Positions 1 through 6,941 of a stretch of 7,015 bases of DNA are shown here, in pieces. The notes below the pieces were generated by a model. The model saw nothing but the letters and a program-made list of their open reading frames with translations. It searched no databases and was not told the origin of the DNA. How positions within the stretch are numbered: position 1 is the first letter of the stretch; each line of letters opens with the position of its first letter. A program made the position numbers and the translations under genes. Source of the stretch: Paramuribaculum sp. (GTDB lineage Bacteria; Bacteroidota; Bacteroidia; Bacteroidales; Muribaculaceae); contig JAIDJZ010000025.1 of NCBI GenBank assembly GCA_029051965.1, forward strand, positions 1-7,015, given 5' to 3'.

Positions 1-37
1 AAGATCGTCGGCAGCGTCAGATGTGTATACGCGACAG
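1..37 (+). other. Nextera read-1 adapter remnant (assembly artefact)
   Basis: Bases 5-37 match the 33-nt Illumina Nextera transposase read-1 adapter (TCGTCGGCAGCGTC followed by the 19-nt mosaic end) at 31 of 33 positions; the only differences are C at 30 and at 32 where the adapter has A. Bases 1-4 may be leftover index sequence. The ilvC reading frame is normal up to base 38 and loses homology exactly where the adapter begins. This stretch is therefore not part of the genome. The in-frame TGA it creates at 17-19 is artificial. Confidence 0.95.
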
Positions 38-175
38 GCTCTGTCCTGGTCCCTGGACGCCGTAGCCGAGGACGGCGATTGTTTCGTTTCGGAGGACTTC
101 GCGTGCTTTTTCAAGAGGAAATTCGGTGCGGGTCACGACGGTTTCCTCGACACCACCAAAGTTAAGTTTAGCCAT
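38..175 (-). CDS. ilvC: Ketol-acid reductoisomerase, N-terminal 46 codons (truncated by contig end)
   Basis: IlvC rearranges and reduces acetolactate or acetohydroxybutyrate with NAD(P)H to the 2,3-dihydroxy acid, the second common step of valine and isoleucine synthesis, in the cytoplasm. The ATG at 173-175 opens MAKLNFGGVEETVV and runs through EFPLEKAREVLRNETIAVLGYGVQGPGQS. The start of the Rossmann NAD(P)-binding fold with its GYGxQG loop is visible at residues 37-42. The beginning agrees closely with the N-terminus I recall for Bacteroidales IlvC. The family is usually about 330-350 residues, so most of the gene is missing to the left; the cut is made by adapter sequence and does not reflect a natural truncation. 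It is the last visible gene of the ilvDBN-thioesterase-ilvC cluster, but 242 nt separate it from the thioesterase, so it may have its own promoter. No clear Shine-Dalgarno sequence precedes the ATG. Confidence 0.93.
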
Positions 176-204
176 GTTGTAATGAATAAGGATAAGTAAA
201 TGTT

Positions 205-212
205 CAAATTTA
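205..212 (-). promoter_or_regulatory. Candidate -7 box for ilvC (TAAATTTG)
   Basis: The minus-strand TAAATTTG is an exact match to the Bacteroidetes -7 consensus TAnnTTTG and lies 29 nt upstream of the ilvC ATG. It sits inside the left arm of the inverted repeat. The upstream -33 TTTG partner is poor: only TTTTCG at 234-229 lies at roughly the right distance. The same box occurs on the plus strand at 359-366 in the other arm, facing the end of the thioesterase gene, where no -33 element is seen. This is a motif match only. Confidence 0.4.
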
Positions 213-288
213 AACGATAGTAAGTGAACGAAAATCTTTTATACAATCTGCTGCTTCTTTTCTGCCGCTTCCGGATTGTCGATCAGTC

Positions 289-304
289 GAATATCTCGAT
301 ATTC
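289..304. repeat. 16-bp palindrome between thioesterase and ilvC
   Basis: GAATATC-TC-GATATTC has two perfect 7-nt arms around a 2-nt centre. It overlaps a second symmetric block, TCGATCAGTCGA, at 279-290. Such dyads often bind dimeric regulators, but no regulator is encoded nearby and chance cannot be excluded. It lies inside the segment bounded by the 22-bp inverted repeat. Confidence 0.45.
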
Positions 305-381
305 TCCTTCCCTCCGCACCGGAATCGGCTAAAAAATAAGCTCGCATATTGTATAAATTAAATTTGAACACTTACTTATGT

Positions 382-403
382 TTCTAAATTGATTCTAAAT
401 TGA
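382..403. repeat. Two tandem copies of an 11-bp unit
   Basis: TTCTAAATTGA occurs twice without interruption (382-392 and 393-403), followed by TT as the start of a third copy. It lies just beyond the right arm of the inverted repeat and 15 nt past the thioesterase stop. It may be simple slippage in AT-rich spacer. No hairpin terminator is visible after the thioesterase gene in this stretch. Confidence 0.8.
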
Positions 404-417
404 TTGTCGGTTTGGGT

Positions 418-1179
418 TCAGTTCGAGCCGTTGCGCGGCAGGGTTATCGTTTTTGCCAGACAGATCTGGTCAGTGCCACGGCTGATCGAGCTGACAAGCG
501 CTTTGCCGTCGGGGGAGAAGGCTGAGCAGACTTCGACGTCGTCGGCGAAATGGGCTTCGTGGCGGAATTCGATTTCGAACCGCGATACGTAGAAGGTGTC
601 GTAGGTGTCGAGGTCCATCTGGTTGATGATCAGTTCGACATAGCGCGAGGAGTTGACGTGGCGGTTGACGTCGATGTCGCTGACCTGAAATCGGTAGGGG
701 TGGCACATCTGGGGCGGTTCGATCGCCCGGATCTTGCCGGGAGGCGCGATCGGGCATTCTTTATCGCAAACGAGGTTTGCAAGAAAATCGAAGTGCTCGA
801 GGCTTGCGGGCCGTCGGGTCTTCATGTTGATGGCGACCCATATTGTGCGGGCGTAGCCGATCACTTCGTCCCGTTCGCCGCGGATTTCGAAGTTTCGCTG
901 CGAGAAGTGCCGGTTGTAGCTTTCGACCCATGTCGAGAGGGAGTAGTTTTCGAGCAGTCGGGGGTAGCGTTTCATCTCCAGTGCGATGCGGGAGAGTACC
1001 CATAGGTTTCCGTCGGCTTCGAGCTGTTTGAAACCGACACCGAGAGCGTCGGCGTGTTCGGTTGCTACTTCGATGATATGCTGTACGAGCATTGCGGGGG
1101 CAAGTTCGCTCTGAGCGTTGCATTGTGCCGCTGTCAGGAGATAGCGGTGGGTGTAGATTTTCTCTGTTGTTTCGGTCAT
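418..1179 (-). CDS. Acyl-ACP thioesterase (FatA/FatB-like, double hotdog fold)
   Basis: The 253-residue protein belongs to the acyl-ACP thioesterase family (the plant FatA/FatB-like Pfam family Acyl-ACP_TE), which hydrolyses acyl-acyl carrier protein to free fatty acid in the cytoplasm. The first hotdog half (about residues 5-135) contains the WVLSRIALEMKRYP segment (60-73) and the TW..SYNRHFSQRNFEI strand region (83-99). The second half (about 155-250) carries the hallmark DVNRHVNSSRY, giving Asp170, Asn172 and His174, and a later FRHEAHF with Glu208; these fit the Asp/Asn/His/Glu active-site set described for plant enzymes. The length is right for a bacterial member without a plastid transit peptide. 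There is no signal peptide. The ATG at 1177-1179 is only 2 nt after the ilvN stop, so it is almost certainly co-transcribed and probably translationally coupled with ilvN. The natural substrate cannot be read from sequence; branched or straight C14-C18 acyl-ACP is a guess. Confidence 0.9.
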   Translation of the reverse strand: MTETTEKIYTHRYLLTAAQCNAQSELAPAMLVQHIIEVATEHADALGVGFKQLEADGNLWVLSRIALEMKRYPRLLENYSLSTWVESYNRHFSQRNFEIRGERDEVIGYARTIWVAINMKTRRPASLEHFDFLANLVCDKECPIAPPGKIRAIEPPQMCHPYRFQVSDIDVNRHVNSSRYVELIINQMDLDTYDTFYVSRFEIEFRHEAHFADDVEVCSAFSPDGKALVSSISRGTDQICLAKTITLPRNGSN

Positions 1180-1181
1180 GA

Positions 1182-1727
1182 TTATTCAGGTTTCATGAAT
1201 TGTCGGCGGGCGAGATACTCATCGACATGCTCGATCGGGGAGCGTGTGATCGCTACGCGTCCGCTTCTGACGAACTGTTTAATGTCATAACGTTTCAATT
1301 CGAGAAATAGCGCCTCGGTCTCGTCATTATGGCCTGTTTTTTCGATGACGGTGTATTCGGGCGTGATTTCAAGGATTCGTGCGCCGAAGTTGCGGATTAT
1401 GCGTTCGACGTGGTTTTCGGCGAGCATTCTTGTGGTCGAGATTTTGTAGAGAGCGACTTCCTGATAGACGAGTTCGGAGTCGACGTAGCAGAAGGCGCGA
1501 ATGACGTCGATGCGCTTTTCGATCTGTTTGATGACTTTGTCCATCATTTCGGCAGTCGATCGGCATGTCAGTGTGATCTTGTGGATGTTGGGGACTGAAC
1601 ATGCGCTTGCGGTCACGCTTTCGATGTTGATGCATCGGCGTGTGAATATGTTTGAGAGCTGTGTCAGAAGTCCGACGTGGTTTTCTGAGAACACGGAGAT
1701 CGTGTAGAGTGTAAGGTCGTTGTTCAT
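1182..1727 (-). CDS. ilvN: Acetolactate (acetohydroxyacid) synthase small regulatory subunit
   Basis: This 181-residue protein is the regulatory partner of IlvB. It activates the catalytic subunit and normally carries valine feedback inhibition. An N-terminal ACT domain (about residues 5-80) begins LYTISVFSENHVGLLTQLSNIF and continues RRCINIESVT. A second small-subunit domain (about 85-175) contains EVALYKIS and ends with FVRSGRVAITRSP, which matches the ARSGVVGLSR region of E. coli IlvH. Asn16, Gly19 and Asn34 line up with E. coli IlvH Asn11, Gly14 and Asn29, positions tied to valine sensitivity, so feedback control is probably intact (inference from alignment by eye). The length is slightly greater than that of IlvH (163 residues). 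Its ATG overlaps the ilvB stop in an ATGA arrangement (1724-1727), the usual layout for coupled synthesis of the two subunits in a fixed ratio. Confidence 0.96.
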   Translation of the reverse strand: MNNDLTLYTISVFSENHVGLLTQLSNIFTRRCINIESVTASACSVPNIHKITLTCRSTAEMMDKVIKQIEKRIDVIRAFCYVDSELVYQEVALYKISTTRMLAENHVERIIRNFGARILEITPEYTVIEKTGHNDETEALFLELKRYDIKQFVRSGRVAITRSPIEHVDEYLARRQFMKPE

Positions 1728-3460
1728 GATTCCGGGCGGTAGGTTTCGGTTGGGTTGATCATGATGAAGTCGACGGGCGATCCGGGAGGAGTCATCGGGA
1801 AGACCATGTCTGTTTCATCGATATTGACGTTCAGGAGCATCGCTCGTGGCGAGCCGACCATCCGGCGTATGGCTTCGGGAAGATCGGCGCGTGTGGCTAC
1901 GCTGAGATATTCGATGCCGTAGGCTTCGCAGAGTTTGCCGAAGTCGGGGTTGGCCATTTCGGTCATTGAGAAGCGGTTGTTGAAGAAGAGCGACTGCCAC
2001 TGGCGTACGTTGCCGAGGAAGTTGTTGTTGAGGAGTATGATTTTGACCGGGGTGCCGTACTGCATTATTGTTCCGAGTTCCTGGACGGTCATCTGCAGGC
2101 CGCCGTCGCCCGTGAAGAGATATACTTCTCTTTCCGGGTCCCCCATTTTCGCTCCTATGGCTGCGGGGAGTCCGAATCCCATTGTTCCGAGTCCGCCGGA
2201 GGTTATGATGCTGCGCGGGGCGGTGAAGTTGAAGTAGCGGGACGAGAGCATCTGGTTCTGGCCGACGTCTGTCACGAGGATTGCGCCTTCGCCGGCGGCT
2301 TCGCTGACGAGGCGTGCCGTCTCGCCCATAGTTGGGGCGGCCTCGGGGTCGGTTCCGTAGGCGGCAGACTGGGCGACCAGTCGACGTTCGCTGTCGTTGT
2401 GCCGGTCGAATGATTCGTTCCATTCCCTGTGGCACGCTTTGTTGACCAACGGGATGAGTTCGGCGAGAGTTTCGCGAGCGTCGCCGTGGATCTTCAGGTC
2501 GACGCGGATGTTTTTGTTGAATTCCGATTCGTCGATGTCGATGTGGACGATTCGGGCCTGTGGGGCGTAGTGTTCGACCGGTCCGGTCACGCGGTCGTCG
2601 AACCGCATTCCGACGGCAATGATGAGGTCGGCGCGGTTGGTGTTGATGTTCGGACCGAAGTTTCCGTGCATTCCGAGCATTCCTTTGAAAAGGGGGTGGC
2701 CGGTCGGGAGAGAGGAGAGTCCGAGAAGAGTTGCCGCCACGGGGATGTCGGCTTTTTCGGCGAGGGTTTTGAGTTCGGATTCCGCTTCGGCTATTGTGAT
2801 GCCCTGTCCGGCGAGAATCAGAGGGCGTTCGGCGCGGTTGATCATGTCGGCGAGACGTTTGACGTCGAAATGGTTGAGCACGGGGCGGGCGATGTAGGAG
2901 CGTATGAATCGGCATGGTTCATAGCCGGCATCGGTCAGTCCGGTCTGTGCGTCTTTGGTGAAGTCGAGCACTACGGGTCCGGGGCGTCCTGTCGAGGCTA
3001 TGTGGAAGGCGCGTGCGAGTGCTTCGCTGACCTGGTCGGCGCTCCGGATCTGGAAGCTCCATTTGGTGACGGGCTGCGTGATGCCCATGACGTCGGTTTC
3101 CTGAAAGGCGTCTGTCCCGAGCATCGACGAGGGGGCCTGTCCGGTGATGACCACGAGTGGCGTAGAGTCCATCATCGCGTCGCTCAGTCCGGTTATCAGG
3201 TTTGTGGCGGCGGGCCCGGAGGTGACAATGACCACTCCGGGTCTGTGGGTTACGCGCGCATAGCCCTGGGCGGCGTGCATCGCTCCCTGTTCGTGGCGGG
3301 TCAGGATTGGCTTCAGCCTGTCGGTGAAGTCGTAGAGCCGGTCGAACACGGGGATGATATAGCCTCCCGGATAGCCGAACACCAGTTCGGTGTTTTCGGC
3401 CACAAGTCCTCTGAGAAGGGCTTCTGCCCCGGTTATTTTTTCTGTCATTGTCTGGGTCAT
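1724..3460 (-). CDS. ilvB: Acetolactate (acetohydroxyacid) synthase large catalytic subunit
   Basis: This ThDP-dependent enzyme condenses pyruvate with pyruvate or 2-ketobutyrate to give acetolactate or acetohydroxybutyrate, the committed step of branched-chain amino acid synthesis. With the start used here it has 578 residues, in the normal 550-600 range. The N-terminal ThDP (PYR) domain has GYPGG (29-33) and the catalytic Glu57 in RHEQGA. A central FAD/nucleotide-binding-like domain follows (about 190-340). The C-terminal ThDP (PP) domain shows the classic GDG (451-453) to NNN (478-480) metal/ThDP motif. The frame stays open to 3517, but that longer start would overlap ilvD by 50 nt and add 19 residues unlike the family. 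The ATG at 3458-3460 (MTQTMTEKITGAEAL) is 7 nt past the ilvD stop; a second ATG at 3446-3448 (MTEKITG) is also possible. The 3' end overlaps ilvN by 4 nt. Confidence 0.95.
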   Translation of the reverse strand: MTQTMTEKITGAEALLRGLVAENTELVFGYPGGYIIPVFDRLYDFTDRLKPILTRHEQGAMHAAQGYARVTHRPGVVIVTSGPAATNLITGLSDAMMDSTPLVVITGQAPSSMLGTDAFQETDVMGITQPVTKWSFQIRSADQVSEALARAFHIASTGRPGPVVLDFTKDAQTGLTDAGYEPCRFIRSYIARPVLNHFDVKRLADMINRAERPLILAGQGITIAEAESELKTLAEKADIPVAATLLGLSSLPTGHPLFKGMLGMHGNFGPNINTNRADLIIAVGMRFDDRVTGPVEHYAPQARIVHIDIDESEFNKNIRVDLKIHGDARETLAELIPLVNKACHREWNESFDRHNDSERRLVAQSAAYGTDPEAAPTMGETARLVSEAAGEGAILVTDVGQNQMLSSRYFNFTAPRSIITSGGLGTMGFGLPAAIGAKMGDPEREVYLFTGDGGLQMTVQELGTIMQYGTPVKIILLNNNFLGNVRQWQSLFFNNRFSMTEMANPDFGKLCEAYGIEYLSVATRADLPEAIRRMVGSPRAMLLNVNIDETDMVFPMTPPGSPVDFIMINPTETYRPES

Positions 3461-3467
3461 TTGGGGT

Positions 3468-5309
3468 TTATAGGGTTCGGATTGCGCCTTTGTCGGCAGA
3501 GGATACAGTCGCGGCATAGGCTTTGAGCGCGCGGCTGACGTTGCGTTGCCGTCCGGCAGGGGTGAAGGCTTCAGGACCGCGGGCGAGTTCTTCGCGGCGT
3601 CGGTCGTCGAGCTGACTGTCGGAGAGAACTACGTTGATCGAGCGGTAGGGGATGTCGATTTCGATTGTGTCGCCGTCGCGGACGAGGGCGATCGGCCCGC
3701 CGGCAGCGGCTTCGGGTGAGATGTGGCCGATGGATAGTCCCGATGTGCCGCCGGAGAAGCGTCCGTCGGTGATGAGCGCGCATTCTTTGCCAAGATGTTT
3801 GCTTTTGAGATAGCTCGTCGGGTAGAGCATTTCCTGCATCCCGGGGCCTCCTCGGGGCCCTTCATAGGTGATGACGACGATGTCGCCGGGACGGATGCGG
3901 TCGCGGAGAATTGCGTCGACAGCTTCTTCCTGTGAGGTGCAGACGCGTGCGATTCCGGTGAAGTGCAAGAGTGCGGGGTCGACGCCAGCGGTCTTCACGA
4001 CGCATCCGTCGGGGGCAATGTTGCCTCGAAGGATTGCGAGTCCGCCGTCGGGGGAGTAGGCGTGGGCAATGTCGCGTATGCATCCGGCTGCGCGGTCTGT
4101 GTCGAGGCTGCTGTAGAATGCCATCTGAGATCCGAGGCGTCGCGTCGGGCGTCGGCCGGGGGCGCTTTTCCAGAGTTCGTCGGCATGGTCGGAATATTGT
4201 TTGCCTCCGATTGCAAAGCGGTCGATAGCTTCGCCGAGGGTCAGTCGGTCGGCACGGAGTGCCGAGAGGTCGAGGAGTCCGCCGTCGGCAAGTTCTTTCA
4301 TGATCGAAAGGATTCCGCCTGCGCGGTTGACGTCTTCGATGTGGTAGGGCGAGTTTGGAGCCACTTTGCAGAGGACCGGTGTGGTGCGGGAGAGGCGGTC
4401 GATGTCGTCGAGGGAGAAGTCGACGCCCGCCTCGGCTGCGACGGCAAGGAGGTGAAGTACGGTGTTTGAGCTGCCTCCCATAGCGATGTCGAGGGTCATG
4501 GCGTTGGCGAATGCCGCGCGTGTGGCTATGGAACGAGGCAGGACGCTGTCGTCGCCGTCGGCATACCATGCCATTGTGTTTTCGACGATCTGCCGGGCGG
4601 CATCCTTGAAAAGCTGCAGGCGGCTGATGTTTGTCGCAACGATTGTGCCGTTGCCGGGCAGTGAGAGGCCGATGGCTTCAGTGAGGGAGTTCATGGAGTT
4701 GGCTGTGAACATGCCGGAGCATGATCCGCATGTCGGGCATCCTCCGTTTTCCATTGCTTCGAGGTCGGTGTCGGAAACGGTCTGGTCGGCAGCTTGTACC
4801 ATGACGTCGACCAGATCGACGGCTCGCCCGCCGACAATTCCGGCTTCCATCGGTCCGCCGCTGACAAAGATCGCGGGTATGTTGAGGCGCATTGCTGCCA
4901 TGAGCATTCCGGGTGTCACTTTGTCGCAGTTGCTGATGCAGATCATTGCGTCGGCGCAATGGGCGTTGACCATGTATTCGACGGAGTCGGCGATCAGATC
5001 GCGCGATGGGAGAGAGTAGAGCATTCCGTCGTGGCCCATTGCGATTCCGTCGTCGATTGCGATGGTGTTGAATTCGGCAGCGAAGCATCCCAGCCGTTCA
5101 ATCTCTTCTCTGACGGTCTGTCCGATTTCGTGGAGGTGGTTGTGTCCGGGCACGAACTGTGTGAAGGAGTTGACAATGGCGATGACAGGACGGTCCATCT
5201 GTTCGGATGTCATTCCGTTGGCGCGCCAGAGCGCACGGGCGCCGGCCATCCGGCGTCCTTTGCGTGATCGGTCGCTGCGCAGCCGTATTTTGTAGTCAGG
5301 GGTTTTCAT
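3468..5309 (-). CDS. ilvD: Dihydroxy-acid dehydratase
   Basis: IlvD dehydrates 2,3-dihydroxy-isovalerate and -methylvalerate to the 2-keto acids that become valine, leucine and isoleucine. The 613-residue length matches the E. coli-type long form (616). Visible motifs are [11 protein letters not shown] (46-56), the metal-binding [12 protein letters not shown] (85-96, with Asp86 and Asp87), NCDKVTPG (127-134, an Fe-S ligand cysteine and the lysine that is carbamylated in the family), [17 protein letters not shown] (191-207, further Fe-S cysteines) and [15 protein letters not shown] near the active site (515-529). Ser48 in place of a cysteine fits the E. coli-type [4Fe-4S] class, expected to be oxygen-sensitive, which suits an anaerobe. 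The ATG at 5307-5309 has a purine-rich GAGAGAG (5321-5315) 5 nt upstream. It is the first gene of the cluster; ilvB begins 7 nt after its stop. No leader peptide rich in Leu, Val or Ile is seen upstream. Confidence 0.97.
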   Translation of the reverse strand: MKTPDYKIRLRSDRSRKGRRMAGARALWRANGMTSEQMDRPVIAIVNSFTQFVPGHNHLHEIGQTVREEIERLGCFAAEFNTIAIDDGIAMGHDGMLYSLPSRDLIADSVEYMVNAHCADAMICISNCDKVTPGMLMAAMRLNIPAIFVSGGPMEAGIVGGRAVDLVDVMVQAADQTVSDTDLEAMENGGCPTCGSCSGMFTANSMNSLTEAIGLSLPGNGTIVATNISRLQLFKDAARQIVENTMAWYADGDDSVLPRSIATRAAFANAMTLDIAMGGSSNTVLHLLAVAAEAGVDFSLDDIDRLSRTTPVLCKVAPNSPYHIEDVNRAGGILSIMKELADGGLLDLSALRADRLTLGEAIDRFAIGGKQYSDHADELWKSAPGRRPTRRLGSQMAFYSSLDTDRAAGCIRDIAHAYSPDGGLAILRGNIAPDGCVVKTAGVDPALLHFTGIARVCTSQEEAVDAILRDRIRPGDIVVITYEGPRGGPGMQEMLYPTSYLKSKHLGKECALITDGRFSGGTSGLSIGHISPEAAAGGPIALVRDGDTIEIDIPYRSINVVLSDSQLDDRRREELARGPEAFTPAGRQRNVSRALKAYAATVSSADKGAIRTL

Positions 5310-5457
5310 CTATGCTCTCTCAATGAAAAAAAGTGTGATAAATAATCCGCCCTACACCGGTCGGTTCATGGCGTGGGCAGATGAATGATTAACTATTGTC
5401 TGGAGTCAAATGTTCGGCGGGAGTCCGGAATGGTCGTGCCGGGAGGGAGGTGTAGTG

Positions 5458-5489
5458 CGAAATTATTACGAAAATGTGGTTTTTGCAAA
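5458..5489 (-). promoter_or_regulatory. Candidate promoter of the ilvDBN-thioesterase operon
   Basis: On the minus strand TTTG (5489-5486) is followed after a 20-nt spacer by TAATTTCG (5465-5458). This resembles the Bacteroidetes promoter pattern TTTG and TAnnTTTG, with a single mismatch in the second box. It lies directly after the terminator of the preceding protease gene and about 150 nt upstream of ilvD, which implies a leader of roughly 140 nt. That leader holds a T7 run (5332-5326) but no strong hairpin before it. It also has a 5-codon ATG-to-TAG frame (5369-5352, MNRPV) with no branched-chain codons that could support attenuation. Confidence 0.45.
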
Positions 5490-5504
5490 CAATTACACAC
5501 AAAA

Positions 5505-5541
5505 ACGCCTGTTTGTGCAATAAATTGCAACAAACAGGCGT
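5505..5541 (-). terminator. Rho-independent terminator of the S8 peptidase gene
   Basis: ACGCCTGTTTGT (5505-5516) and ACAAACAGGCGT (5530-5541) form a perfect 12-bp stem. It is extended by GCAA/TTGC (5517-5520 with 5525-5528) around a TAAA loop, with a single bulged base at 5529. Read on the minus strand, the stem is followed by TTTTTGTGTG. It begins 20 nt after the TGA stop of the peptidase, the expected place for its terminator, and separates it from the ilv operon. Confidence 0.9.
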
Positions 5542-5561
5542 CGTTTTCGGTCGTTTTGTAA

Positions 5562-6941
5562 TCAGCGTATGGCGATCTTGCGGGTTGCCTTCGCTCTGTC
5601 GCCCTGGATGTTCATCAGGTAGATGCCGGGGAGAAGATCTGCGGTCGAGATGCGGGCGGTAGCGCCGTCGGCAACGGTCGAGGCGACGTTGCGTCCCTGG
5701 AGGTCGACGAGGTTGAGGAGGAAGCCGGTTTCATTGCCGAATGTCACCTCATATCCGTCTGCGACTGCTTCGATTACCATCAGGTTTTCGGCGTCTTCGT
5801 TGATCGATCCGATTGAAGCGTTCTGCTGGAGGATGTATCTGAGGCCGGCTGCGGCGTCGATTTTTCCGTAGAGTGAAGTCTCGGGGCGTGCGGCGGTCCA
5901 TGAGTCGGAGCGAGAGGTCTCGGGCATGATTTTTTTGATGTCGCTGACGGTCAGGGTGGGGTCGGCTTCAAGCCAGAGAGCGACGATTCCGCTCACGCAG
6001 GGGGCGGCCATCGAGGTTCCGTCCATCGCGCCCCAGTAGTCGGTGTCTGATCCGTTGACAGCGCTGCCTGTCATGGCCGAGGGCGACTGGCCGTAGTATG
6101 TTCCGTAGACGCCTTCGACATAGTAGCGGTTGAAGCTTGAGATGATTGTCGCTCCGGGGGCGAGGATGTGGGGGAGGACAGATCCGTCGGGAGCGGTGCC
6201 GTAGCTGGAGAATTCGGAAATATCGCCGGGAGTTCCGCCGGAAAGGGCGTAGGCGTAGTTGCTGTTGAGGTGTCCGAAATATTTACGGGTGGTGTATGAT
6301 CCGACGGATATGAGGTTTTCGCCGATAGAGTTGGAGTTGATCGATTCGTCGGGAGTGCCGTCGATGAAGCCTTCGGTGCTGGCTGCTGAGAAGTGTCCGT
6401 AGCCGGCGTAGTACATGTTGATTTTCTGTCCGGGTTTGCCTTTGACGGAGATCATCACTCGATAGCCGCTCGATAGCGGTTCGAGAGCCTGGGAGAGGGC
6501 TATGCGTCCGTTGAAGCGTTTGTTGAGGGCGTTGACCCCCATTGTCAGAGTTCCGCGGCCCGATTTGAGTCCGCCTTTGGCGGTGAATGCGGTGCTTCCG
6601 CTTGTCGAAGCGGTCACTACGGATGTGGTTGCACCGTCGATTATTCTGTAGGTCGACAGAGTGACGGTGAAAGGCTGGTTGTCGGAAGCCCAGATGTCGA
6701 TCGGGCCGCTGATTGTCGAGACGTTATATTCTGTTGCGGGGAGAATGAATGTCTTGATTTCGGTTTCGTTTTCGGTGAGGGTGCGTGTGACCGACATGTT
6801 GAAGTCGCCTTCGTTGCCGGAGGATACGCAGATGATCGCGTTTTTTCCGAGGGAGTTGAGTGTAGCTGTGAACTGGTCTGTGCCGTCGTGAGGGCCGTCG
6901 TTTTTTACGAGGGGGATGGTGGTTTCAACCCGCAATACCAA
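5562..6941 (-). CDS. Subtilisin-family (S8) serine peptidase with T9SS-type C-terminal sorting tail, 5'-partial
   Basis: This is the C-terminal part of a predicted secreted subtilase. GPHDGTD (16-22, numbered from 6941) and VSSGNEGD (39-46) resemble the CspA-like S8 subgroup; Asn43 would be the oxyanion-hole residue. DGTSMAAP (307-314) contains the nucleophile Ser310. About 265 residues lie between them, so a beta-rich insert (roughly 50-185) seems to interrupt the catalytic domain, as in CspA-like enzymes. The catalytic Asp and His and any signal peptide would lie upstream, outside the window. The last 75 or so residues (from about 386) look like a T9SS type A sorting domain, ending LLPGIYLMNIQG...RKIAIR, which suggests export and cell-surface attachment or release. 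The TTG at 6941 is not a true start: the first residues are poorly conserved and homology seems to continue upstream in another frame through a damaged contig end. The gene ends in TGA at 5562-5564, before the hairpin terminator. Confidence 0.88.
   Translation of the reverse strand: MVLRVETTIPLVKNDGPHDGTDQFTATLNSLGKNAIICVSSGNEGDFNMSVTRTLTENETEIKTFILPATEYNVSTISGPIDIWASDNQPFTVTLSTYRIIDGATTSVVTASTSGSTAFTAKGGLKSGRGTLTMGVNALNKRFNGRIALSQALEPLSSGYRVMISVKGKPGQKINMYYAGYGHFSAASTEGFIDGTPDESINSNSIGENLISVGSYTTRKYFGHLNSNYAYALSGGTPGDISEFSSYGTAPDGSVLPHILAPGATIISSFNRYYVEGVYGTYYGQSPSAMTGSAVNGSDTDYWGAMDGTSMAAPCVSGIVALWLEADPTLTVSDIKKIMPETSRSDSWTAARPETSLYGKIDAAAGLRYILQQNASIGSINEDAENLMVIEAVADGYEVTFGNETGFLLNLVDLQGRNVASTVADGATARISTADLLPGIYLMNIQGDRAKATRKIAIR

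Larger units (their letters stand above)
192..379. repeat. 22-bp inverted repeat enclosing 144 nt upstream of ilvC
   Basis: Arms at 192-213 and 358-379 are reverse complements at 21 of 22 positions; the one mismatch is base 200 against 371. The core reads TGTTCAAATTTAA on the left and TTAAATTTGAACA on the right. They enclose bases 214-357, giving a 188-bp unit that fills most of the gap between the thioesterase and ilvC. Each arm holds a near-palindrome centred on AAATTT. No convincing target duplication flanks the unit beyond a possible TA. A single transcript stem of this span is possible, but a 144-nt loop is not terminator-like. The options are an invertible DNA segment, a MITE-like element, or two copies of a protein-binding site. 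The arms are seen directly; the function is unknown. Confidence 0.85.

Noticed and set aside
17..37. In-frame TGA in ilvC as a natural truncation
   Set aside because: The stop lies inside the sequencing adapter and is not genomic.
210..347. A 45-codon minus-strand frame (MRAYFLADSG...) upstream of ilvC as a leader peptide
   Set aside because: It lies within the inverted-repeat unit, has no run of branched-chain residues, no ribosome binding site and no terminator/antiterminator pair downstream, so it is probably chance.
3461..3517. Longer ilvB start at 3517 overlapping ilvD by 50 nt
   Set aside because: The extra 19 residues ([10 protein letters not shown]...) are just the ilvD 3' end in another frame and do not fit the IlvB N-terminus; ATG at 3460 or 3448 fits better.
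2429..3526. A 365-codon open frame on the plus strand opposite ilvB
   Set aside because: It is an antisense shadow of the GC-rich ilvB gene: composition is skewed to Gly, Val, Asp and Glu, there is no recognisable domain, and ilvB on the other strand has complete family motifs.
5352..5369. Five-codon MNRPV frame as an attenuation leader for ilvD
   Set aside because: It contains one Val codon only and no adjacent terminator hairpin, so there is no support for an attenuation role.
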